Assembly (NCBI GenBank): GCA_000469685.2
Contig: LS997566.1
Coordinates: 42,014,420 to 42,078,419, forward strand
Direction of reading: 5' to 3'
Source of the DNA: Haemonchus contortus
Lineage: Eukaryota > Nematoda > Chromadorea > Rhabditida > Trichostrongylidae
DNA: 64,000 nucleotides
The notes below the pieces were generated by a model that was not told the origin of the DNA, made no database searches, and saw only the letters and a program-made list of their open reading frames with translations. Shown piece after piece: positions 18,101 through 30,100 of this stretch. Made by a program: the position numbers and the translations under genes. The first letter of the stretch is position 1. Each line of letters begins with the position of its first letter.

Positions 18101-21100
18101 TACACATTAGCGCACCCTTTCCTTCTTTTCATGGTTGCTGTCAGCAGTTAGCTTGTAAGTTGGTTAACCTTCCGGAACATTCTTAGAGGGCCCTACACAT
18201 CCACGTATAACATGTTCATATATATATAACTATAACTCACTTATATTCAAAAAATAGTTTTTTAGGGATCAAAATAAACCACGATAGGGACAACGATAGA
18301 TCTTTATGGGTAACCGCGACAGAATCGGTTATAGGAACGCTGTGTTTGGGATTCAAAATTCTCACATATTCCACTGTGAGAAGTAAGATTTGGAACACTT
18401 ACTCAGCGAAGGCGTGATTCTTCCCATTCATTTCTCTCAATTTCATTAAAGGCACGGTTCACGATAAAAATGGTTTCGGAGATTTGCACATGGTATGAAT
18501 TCGGGGCCCCCTCTGATACCATATGTGCCGGAGTGAAGTCGAAACACGTTTTGGATAGGGCACAATAGGGGGCCGGAGAGTGAGGCACGGTCAGCCTCCG
18601 CCCCTCGCTAGGCTGACTATGAAATCTAATTGCCGTTAACCACTTTCGCATTGGAGCAGCATTAGTGAAAAATCAATAAGCTAATCGACTGCCTCCTACT
18701 GGTAATACTATTCGGCTGTATTCCTACTATTCGACTATTATTCTACTCTATACTGTTCTGATTAATTATTGATTGATGGCCGAATTGATTCTGCACAATT
18801 CTTCAGCCTAATATCAGCAGTAGAATGAATAATATTAACGAAGACGCCAAAATCAGCTGTTTGGGCGTGTTGTGTGCAATTGCAGACATTACGTCGTATT
18901 CGTCTACTCGCCCGAAACCTCCCTGGACCGCCGTGTAACTCGTCCAACCCCTTTTCTCTCCTTTTTTAAGCTTTGTATTTCTTTTTATTCATCATTTTTC
19001 GCGTTTTTTGCTCTTCCATTGTACTTTTAGGCCGTACCTATCATTTTTCGTCAAAAACCGGATACCCCAAAATTATCGTGAACTGAGCCTTTAGACAGGA
19101 AAGGAAATCATTTTTGCAAAACAAGATGACCTCTTAGAATTTCAGCAACGCCGAATTGAATCGCAAGACGGTAGAGATTCAGATATCAGGTGCAATTTAT
19201 TGGAAGCACTTCCAAAAGACACCGAACCGAGCCCCGTAAGACCGAATAAAGGGATCTAAAATGAAAATTAAAAGAGTATGAGCAACTACAGTCCTAAAAC
19301 TTTCAAATCTGTTTCCTACTTGTCATTGTGCCATGAAAAAAAAGATTGATTTGGAAAAGGTTAGTATATTAATATTATAATTACTACTATAAATATAGCC
19401 CTACCAGGACGTCTGATCCTCAATCTCGGTCGTTGACTGAGTTTTTGCGCATATTTGTAACTCTTGAACACAGGGATGGTTCGTGAGTGATAGTCGCTGT
19501 TCGGTGACGGATTGGCTACCGGAGAGGCAAATCGTGGTAGTGGGATGATAGCCTTGGGAGGAGCTGGAGGCGGTTCCGATTCAGATGAGACAACAATCGC
19601 TTGATGTTGTGTACCACCCAAACTGTCACCGTTACCCGTATCATGCGCATCTAAACATACTTATGGGGCTCTTATCAACAGCTGGAAATGGCATTCAGGG
19701 TTAGGTAGCTGTATAAACACAAAAAGCAAAACGGATTATCAGTCAACTCAGGCCAGCTAAGTATAAACTGAATTCAAAATTAGCAGCAATCAGGACAATC
19801 AACAGAGGATTACGGTATTAGTAAGGGGGTTGTTTGTTACGGTATGACATGGGGTATGACTATTGATTGGTAAATATTTTGCAAAACAAGCGCAAAACAT
19901 ATTTCTAGTAGCAAAGCAAAGAATATTTAAAGCAGTAGCTTCACTTCACTGAGCATTCAAGCAACAACTAATTCAACTAGGATTTACCTCCGCCATCACT
20001 GGACACAATGCCCAGGATCGGTCCATGGATTCGGGGTCGTGGGCGGAATTGTTGCGGCTGATCGATGTTCTTGTCGGACACTATCGATGGTACCGATTTC
20101 CGGGTATTTGGCGATCGTGTCACATGAATCTCGTCCTTCTGTAAAAAAACGAAAAAAACTAATATTTGACTGAGCAGCGTGATGGGAAGGGAAATGTTTG
20201 GCAATGAAAAACGTTTACAGAACGAATTATGTCGCGATGGACCGACATACTGGCCCAAAGAATAATCCATTTAAGAAACAATAGTGTTTAATAATAATAG
20301 TAGTGAAAATAATAAAGATAAAGTCTTTTGGCGTTAATCAATCCTGTCTGAGGGATGCGCCCACGCACTCGACTTCCATTCAGAATCGTAGTGGAGTAAT
20401 GAGTGCGTATGTGGCCTATACAATGACTTGCGGTGGCCAGCCGATGTACAAGTCAATGCTTTTATCCTCCCAGACGAGTCTGGTACCAATTCACCGACCC
20501 CAGAGGGATGGAAGGCTCGGTTGGCCTGGGCGGGCATCGATCCGGGATTCGAACCCCTGACCGCGTGTGTGAGATAGTGCGCCACTTGCCACTACACCAC
20601 CTCTTGCCCAATAATAGTAAAAATTACAAACGTAATAAAAAAATAGGAGAAATAGGAGTCATCAGAACCGGAACCGACAGGAATTCATGAATTTGAAGCA
20701 GCTATACAAGGAATTATACCGTAAAAATTGTCATCCCTCTATGCTACCTGATTGATGGAGTATTGTTTTGCTAGTTATTATTTATTACTTAGAATTTATT
20801 ATTTATTGCTTATTGTTTATTAATCATCATTATTACTATTATTATTAAATAGTATTATTATTAGGTCAGAGGAAAATGGCTCGACTGTAGGTCCTAGTAT
20901 TAAACCTTGTATTCAACCTTAATGACACAGTTCACGATAAAGATGGCTTGTAAATTATCCCACTAAGATAAATCTGTGGCCTCCCACGTACTCAATATGT
21001 GGCACTGTCAGGTAGGAAAACGGCCTAGATAGGGCGTGTCAAAGGTTCAAATATTGTTCCATGGGCATACGTGGACGAGTTTCACCGGCAATTAGAGGCT

Positions 21101-24100
21101 GAGCCGACCACAAGGGAACTCATGTAGGAAGTTTGAACAACTTGTCATAACCCATAGCGACAGTGGAAGGCAATTTTAGACAGTTCTGGCTCGATGTAGC
21201 TCTTTGCGCAATTGCAACAAATGAAATCTCGTCCGAATACCCCTTCCATGTCATTTTCGATATGGTAATCTCGTACAACCTCTATTTTCATTACTTTTGG
21301 GGAGCCTTCTTTCACACGAAAATGGCGAATTTCTCGCTTTCTTCACTACCGATACACTGCTCCCAACCAATACTTCCGCTTTTCGATTCAAACAGGCTAC
21401 CTCAAAATTATGGTGAACCGCGATTTCAAATGCACCCGAGTGGTGTCAAAACAGACTTTCTTCCAAAATGGACAAGCGATGAATTCAAAATCGAAAAAAC
21501 TCTACAAAAGGTTTATAAATTTAAAAGTCGTAATACTAAAGACGTGGTCAGTGGGCTAAGTTGTTCCTGCATACCTCTAATGATGGATCGCTGATCTGCT
21601 TTCCTGCACTCTTCCGGTCCACGACGGTGTCCTTGGAAATTGTTGTCAGCTTCTGTAGTTCGAGTGATTTCTCACCACTTCCCCTTCGTATTGGATACTG
21701 TATCGTGCGAAGATTTATGCCAAGTCGTTTCCATCGTGCCTGAAAGAATTGTGTTCTTAATGTTGGAGCCAAAATAAGCCTGGCTTTTCAAGTGAAACAT
21801 CGCTTCTTTAAATGGAAACATGCATAGACGGTTTTTGGAACAGGCGGCTCGAACGTCAACAATTATTCACTCATCCATAGCATCTCTGTGACACATTCTG
21901 TGTGAGTATAGCTTGAGAACAGGCTTACGATACAAGCGAGACCAGTCACTCATTCACCCACTCATTCACCCACTGAGAACCTCGTTGGAACGGAAAAAAC
22001 CTAACAATTCGCCACGGTGCAATCAGGCTCTCGGCTTCATGCACAATTTCACATAAGAAAACTTTTCTATGGCAACTTTTTAACGCTGAAAACTTACCAG
22101 TTAAGTGGGAGAGAAGGATTTCGGGCTCAGTGAGAGCCATTAATCACTAAAGGCCGGTCCACTGCTTGGAGGCTTCTTAAATGGTCTTATTAAGTTGACT
22201 TGATGACTTATGATGACTTATTATTGCTTCACCCATTACCGTAGTAGTAATCGAAAACACTCCAAAAAGGTACTGACTCGATGATTCCACGAGTACAAGT
22301 AACTTTTCTCATTTACTCGAAGATACACTTTTCAGGCCCTCAACCCGGTTCCCCTCTCCCCCATCCCCCTTCCCTCTCGCTCCTAAATCAAGTGGGTGTC
22401 ACTTTCTTCCTGACCTCTTTACAACACCAGCCAACTTTACTCAGTAAATAATGAGCTAGTACCTCCCATATTTGTACGAGAACGATTATTCAAACGAGTA
22501 AGGATTATGTCGACGACACTGTTCAATCCCGTTGTTGGTATGCGCCGGGCATTCGACTTCCATTCCGAGTCGTAGCGGTGTATTGCGTGCGCATCGGGTC
22601 TATACAATGACTCACAGTGGCCAGCTAATGTACAGTGCTTTTCTGTGCCTCCCAGAGAGTCTGGTACCAATTATCCGACCCTGGAGGGTTGTATTGTTGT
22701 TGACCTAGGCAAATATCCGAGATTCGATCCCGAAACCATGAGTATTAGATAGGCCCCAACTGCCACTGCTCCACCTCCAACCAATAAACTTATTATGCAG
22801 TGATACAAAAGCAACTCAAAGCATTATGTGAGAATACCGACTGAGCAGCATTCCCTTGACCGACTGAGAAAAATTTGATCATGAAGGCGCTTTTCAAAGT
22901 TCCCCGATTGGGATGACTGGGCGATGTCCAACGAATTCTACGCATTTCAAAGGAATCTTCCCCTGAACACGCTTTGCCAGCAGGAATCATAGGCGATAGG
23001 GTGTTAACGACTCGAACCCGTCGTGTGCTTACATTCCTTCCATGGACGGGATCAATAGATATCCCCTGAAAGCTTGTTTGACTCCTTCTCGCCTTTTTGG
23101 CGACACCACCCGCCAGATGATTCAACCGCGATTGAGTCATCGCCCACGTAGGAATCTCCTCGCACCATAACATGCTTCACTACGAATCGCTACTTTTTTA
23201 GACGGATGTACTGGATGGTCATGTCGTCATGTGTTGGATGACACCTTTCCCTCTCCCTACTGCTCCCAAATTACTAGGTCTTCAAAGATTGTCTTGGAGC
23301 GGCCCCACTGAGTGGTGCCTTCCCCTCGGAAGCTGACCTCGCTCGCAATCACTGGCTTTCCCCCGTCCTATGGCCATCAAAAGTGTCAAAGCGTGGATGG
23401 GATTTCAGAAGCGGGCACAATCCATAAACAATCAACAACAATCACCAATCAGTAGAAAATATCATTAACCTTTATCTGTGTTTACTCATATGAAAGTATG
23501 TGGGGGAAGGAATTGAACTCAAAGCTCGACACTGAACTGAAACTAAGACAAAATTCTTCTCCATGAATAGAGCTTTTGCGATCCTAAGTAGTCAACACCC
23601 CTCCCTTCGCTTGCCCTTGCGGGTGAGAATTCTTCGCTGCAGGTTCAGAACTGGATCTCCATCCCTATCTGATATCACACCCTTTTTACAGGAGGTTGTA
23701 TCTCGCTACATCGACTAGACTCATAAAAAGTCAGTATAAACAACGAGACGCTCCTGGCTAAGCGTATGTGACCCCAGTAGGCCCATAAAAAGTTACGATA
23801 AACATCTAGGCGCTCCTGGCAAGAAGCAGATCGCTCCATCGCGAAAACTTGGACCTTTGAAGCTAGAGTCTGCTAGGTCCAAATTATCGGCTTACTAGCA
23901 GTTTTACTGTCCATAATACCGGTCCATTCTAGCAAGGATATGGTACGGTAATGTCAAATAGTGGTTCTGCCGAAGGGAATGATAAAATCCTGTTCCAATT
24001 CTCTCCATATGAGCGTTCTAGTAACTCAGAGTCGACCACTTCGTGTAGGAATTACCTGAAGAGGGTGGAGTCTCGGAATTCCCGAGGCAAGCGACTGATG

Positions 24101-27100
24101 GGCTCAAAAACTCAGAAACGGTTCTCAAAGGAGGTCGTGTGCACCTTTGGACAACCAACATCTGTTTCGATGACCTTTTTCTTTTTAATAGTGTTCTAAT
24201 ACTTACAGGTTGACCCATCCGATAGTAGTTATAGTAATCACCGACCAACTCCTTCCTCACAGTACTAAAAAGCTAACAAAATGTAACTCTGAGCTGATTG
24301 GCAGGTCATCATAGAGTAATTCCCTTGAATTTTCATAAGCATGCGAGACTCGTTAGCCTATCTGATGCGACCCCGATCGTCGGGCGTATGGCGACAGTTT
24401 CGACCGGCCAGCCACCCGTCCCGATGTCCGGTTTCTCGACCGCGACCGATTGAAGCAGGAAGCGAGATATTGTCTTGAGATTTATACGGATCAAGGCTTA
24501 CCGATCTTGTAAGATTGCTAGATAATCGCTACAAAGAAGGAGAATTGACATAATTTCTGGTATGTTACACAAACAGATCGTAGGCAGCGACCCATTTGAT
24601 GGTCCTTCCACACTTTGGCTCCGATTATCGAAACAGGAGGGGAAAGGATATAAGAAAGGGATAAGAACAACAGATGGGTCATTACGCATTTCATGGCGAA
24701 TATGTGAAATGATGGATGGGTAAAGGTGGTACGACCGGGACAGAGGTAACACGGTCATCCAACGAAAAATCCTGCTCAATCCTGTCCTATTCTGTGGCGA
24801 CAACCCGTACATTCCAGCCTCCAAAGATCGGTTCTTCCGAAATGCCTAGAGGAAAAGGACTGATATGCACTCTTTTGTCCTGGACCCATCTTGGAAACTA
24901 GGCTTAGGTACTCATTCAAGTCTTTTAGCGATTTCGGGTAAAAGTCGAACACGTGGCTCACTTCTATCCCCCCATCACCCCATCACCTTTCCACTTCCTA
25001 ATCCTTCTCTGGTATCCTTTCGGTACTGCAACACGCTGGCTTGACTGCCCTTCAAGAGTAAAAAGAGAGAGAAAGGGCATTACACGAGAAAACGAAAAGT
25101 TGTGTAGGTAAGGTTAAGGATTGTTTATTTACTTCTCCGTTGTTTACTTTTCATTACTGAGGCGTCTCAACCTGTAATTATAAACTAGTAAAAGTCAATT
25201 TCAAAGTCGGTTCTCGTGAGGGAAAGGATGTAACCCAAAAGAATGAGGCCGATAAGGAATTTGTTCATTCTTACTAAACTGAGCGAAAGCGCTGGTTATG
25301 TCCTGGAGGCCCATACGTGTATTTTTAGGTATCGGCTAATCGACTTTTTGGGATATGGGTGGGGAAAATGGTGCCGATCAACTTAGGTATTGACGATAGC
25401 CTAATAAATCCAATTTGTCCAATTCTTACCCCGCTAATTCTGCAGACGATCGAACGAACCCAATCCACCCGCGGAACGTCTCTCAAGACAGATACGCCGA
25501 GATCGGTGACCGAATGATAGAGGAGCCTTTGTAGATGGGGTCGATGGAAGGCTATTAATTGCGGGCAGAATTCACGGTCGGGCGGAAAAGAACTTATTCA
25601 AGGAGAACCGAGGTCAAGCTTATGATCGGCGAAGAACTTGTGCGCGTGTGACTCATCGGAATTCGGATTTCTAAAAAATTGGGAAAGATTCCACAAGAAT
25701 ATGCTGTAGCACCTTCTTTTTCGACGAGTTTCTCTCCAATCTAACTTCAGACTCCTGTAGAACTGGATCAATAGGCTCCGAAGCTTTTCTTTCACTTAGG
25801 AAAACCCAGAAAAAGGAAGAAGTCACGCAGTATTACCTCAATTTTCTTCCGCCTTATTTCATCATAATCGTCAAGACTTTGAGATTTATCGGACGATGAC
25901 TTCGTGGTAGTTAGAGGTTTTTCAGTTGTTTGAGGTAGCACTTCTTTTGAGTCATACGCCTTTGGAGTAACGTCGGCTCGTGAACCATGGCTCTGAAAGA
26001 AAGTAATGATAAAAGTTCGTCGAAAACTATCACAATAGACAGTAACCAGTTAAGTCAAACCTCCGTGCCCAGTACCGATCAAAAATTTGTCTTAACCATG
26101 GTAACTGTTCTCGGTTCCCACGAATCACGTTGTGTTTTGAGATCTGCACTAATACATGGCGTATCGGCAAAACCGTCTCCGTTAATTGCTCTTGCAATTG
26201 CTTGGAAAAGGTAAAGGCATGGCGCATCTCGATAAGGTATTGATAACTGGCTGTATTTCTTTACATGCTCGATTTTTTGTACTTATTTTTGCATATTTGA
26301 ATATTACATTTAGATATACTAGGTGGACTAGTAATAGGCATTTCATCTCACCCTGGGTCTCCTACAGACCACATTTCAGGGATGCGCCTCAACATTCAAC
26401 TTCCATTCAGAATTGTAGTGGCGTATTGAGTGTGTACTGGATCTCTACAATGACTTGTGGCGGCCAGACAACCTCTCAGGCGAGTTTGGTACCAATTAAA
26501 CGAACCCGGGAGATGTGAGAGAGCTCGTTGGCCTACGTGGGTATCGACCTGGAAGAATGGCTATGAGGCTTTTTTCCAGAGTAGGTAAGCCATGGACACG
26601 TTCCGGTACCTGTGGATTGTTGGCGGATGTTTCGTACGATGTTATTCTTCAACTTTCTCTCGTGTCGCTCCATTCACTTTCGGCTCACACGCACCACCTC
26701 TCACTTGATGACCCCATTCACGGGACCAGCAGCCGCTTCCCGTTGATAAATTCTCGATTGCTAATTCGCTTGTGATAATCGATGTCTTATTGATCACTTA
26801 ATGTTGAACTTCCGCTGAATTCGCTCAGAGACGGTTCCCTTGGAAGCCACGAAAGCCTCCGTAGGGCTAGAGTCTCTATAAGGACATCGAAACCGCCGGG
26901 TAGGTGAAAGTAATGGGTATGTCGAGGAGGTCAATAGGAATCAATCCATGAAGTGCGACGTAACCCAAATAAAACACCCATGAAAGTGGGCGGCACCCTA
27001 TTAGTAACAGCGGGAATACCGAAAACGGTGACGAGGTTGATCTGTTCAATTGCAGGCCAGCGAAAGTCCCCGCGAAACCTGTAGGAACACCGGTCGGTGG

Positions 27101-30100
27101 CGATAAGGTAACGGAAACTGGTAGTTCAGCGAAAAGGCGGTTTGGGTGAACGGTGCTATGAGAAATGGGATCGATCACGATAGGACATCAATAAAAACCG
27201 TCTTATTATGAAGAGCCGAGAGCTGACGTTGAAATTAGGACAACGATGAACTTCCTCGGCCGAGTTACAGCTTCCGCATGGGAATCACCGGCTAGGAGAC
27301 CTTAAAATAGGGCAGAAAGAAGGATGTGAGCGTTGAAACTCCTTCGTCTTGAAATGTAGGTGCTCAGTTCCCTCGAGAACTCATCAATCTCAAAAAAAGG
27401 GCCCTTAAATCTACTCACGTGACCCTTTCCCTTACTGGAGTAGCCCTCCAAGAGGAACATCGATAGCAAAGCTAACTCTGAACGAGGTGTGGCACAAAAA
27501 GTGATAGTTTCATCTTCTCGGCTTCCGACGATGGGCAATGAGCCATGACGTGAGGACGAAGTCTCCGAGATACATCATGCAATACCGCCCACTATAAAGT
27601 AAGCCCTTAGAGAACAGCGTTGAATGAGTGGGATGGGTAAGGGGTACCGTCCGGCATCTGAACTTCCATAAGGAAGTAAAGATATTCGCCAGTGTCATGA
27701 AACTTTTACGCCCACACTCTCCCCCAGGCCTATCGAGGTTGATTTTTTCGGAGTGGGTTAAAGGGGGCACAGTAGGGGTCCAAAAACCTGCTCGCCTTTT
27801 AACACGAGAGAATGAAGGCGAATCTTCACCTTAGGAATTTTATGTCCGGAAAAATCACCATTTTCAAATTTTTTCAAAGCACCACCTGAAAATGGGTCCA
27901 TAGAAGCCCCGTCCAGAGTCTACTCATAAGAGTGATACTCGAAAAATTCGCGGATCATGGCAATTACCTGGGGTAGAAGGTTCCAATCTAACGGCCTGTT
28001 TCCAGCCATCGACTGTATAATTAGCAAGCGCCAAGTTTTTCGTCGTCATTCTTCATCCCAACCCTGTTATATCCAACGAAATTGGGAACGATTCACACCC
28101 GCAGAGGGGTTTTCTAACCTCCCGCCCTGGAGTTTAGGATCTCCCGTATCGTCCTTAATCTCAGCTCCGTTTAGTCTTCGAGCGCTCATTCTCATGAGGG
28201 TTGGAGCAGGAAACAAGTTCGAATTCCAGCAGAAACAACTTCTGTAATACATTCAGACGTTCAGAAACCACGGCATGGGTGCGTAGAGGCCCGTCAATGG
28301 AGATAAACAGGAGGAATTACTAGGAAACTCACGGGGACCCAGTTTTTTACTGTTAATAGGAGTTCATTGGGAAGACGGACTAAAAATATGGATTTTGGAC
28401 TAGCTCCAACCGATTGCTTCCATATCAGCCAGAGGATAACCCATTTTTTCGTCCATGCATCCACCAGAAGGCGGGTGTTTTTGTAGGGGCGTTACTTCCT
28501 GCTCCCAGAGCTATAGAATTACAAATCGACTGTCCTGATACCGTAGTTTCTGAATAGGTTTTTCTTTGCAGAACCAGGTCGTAGTGTCGCGTGTGTGTCT
28601 TCAATTTAATCATAACCGTTGGCTTTGTTTCACGACAAGGTGACAGCCGACACTCAATGTCCGAAAGGACGGTAATCGACCGAAATGAAGTTTGCGATTC
28701 TGTTGGAGCGCGATCAATAGACAGGAATTAAAGGAAGGCTCGCCGGAGACATACAATGACACTGAAACTGGACAATCAACCGCCCATCCACCACCACCAC
28801 CAGCTGCTGTCTGTCGTTCATATGTAGCTGCATCGGCACGAGCCGATTGAATGGCTAGCTTTTTAGGTGGAGCGCATTCCTCGCTCATTGTCGACCCGAT
28901 CGACCCCTCTACCCCCACCTCAATGCTGAAGAATTGACGTTGACTCCTAGAAAGAAGAGAAAGGGATCATCGCCTGATGTGCCCGACCGGTAGAGATAAT
29001 CTCACGATTTGTCGTGTGGGGGCGTTTTCACCCCGTTTAGCCCGATGAGTAGTCGCTCCTCACACACACAATAGAAATGCAATGGTCCGGAAAGGTGTGT
29101 CGATACACCGTCTGGACACTTCGTCTCGGTTTCGTTTCGATTGACTAACTCCGATGTGAAAGAAATCGGTGAAGTCGGAGGGTAATGAAGTGGAAACATG
29201 GGCTGTATGGTTTTTCTTGGATGTCCCGATCATTTTCCCGGATTCAAAACTCGAACCAGTATGTTACGACCTGTTCCCACTGAAATTCTGACTGGGTGAA
29301 AAAACAGTGGAAAAGTAACCTTCAAAAATGAACTTGAAGAAAAAAAAATGATTTTTATACGAAAACACCTATCCCTGCCATAGAGGAGACTGTGATTTCC
29401 CCCTCTTCGACCCTTTTGATGCCTCCCAAAAGAGCAAGGGTCATAGAAAAGGGGAATCTGTAGCTACGGGCGGAAATGAGGTTGTCAGGGAGGATTGGGT
29501 TCAGAAAACAAACCCAATCATTGTAAATCTCGACCCTGAACGTGGAATATTGCCAAATCGTTTGCGTACCTACAACCCCCCCCCCCTCCTGAATTAGGTT
29601 CATTTCGACCCTTAACTGATGAGCGCACGCCTGATAACCCACTTTCTACGAGCTCGATGGAACTTGACGACCCATTGACTCAACAATACCATCCGCTCAT
29701 CTCCATATGAGTTCCTTGGAAGGAGGGAAGTTGCTCAACTCAATCCGAGGTGAATTGGGTTGGAAATGACTTATTTACTCGGATCTAAGGATATTTTCAA
29801 GGAAATCGAAATATTTCGAGTTATTTTAGAATATATTCGGTTATTTTGAAACGGCTAACTAGTCAAAATAACAATCAGATATCACTCTGCCCACAACAAC
29901 TCTAGGCCCTGGACAGTTAGGTTTCTGCTGTGCCTAACTGCGGCAGGCACGAGATTATGTCGGTTACAAATAAATAACTAATCAATACTCACAAAGTGCT
30001 TTATTTATCTAACTATTTATGGTTATTTACCCCATCTGTAGGCTACCAAAAGCCCTTGTAGGGGCGTTAGGCCCTGAAAAAGAAATCTAATGGAAGTACC

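Noticed and set aside
20433..20690. 85-codon plus-strand ORF and partners in other frames, recurring near 44743 and 35285
   Set aside because: They recur at each SINE copy and are frames of the repeat, not genes.
22793..23173. 126-codon minus-strand ORF as one exon
   Set aside because: A TTTCAG acceptor and GTAAGC donor inside it delimit a 33-nt phase-0 micro-exon that fits the neighbouring chain; the rest has no splice support.
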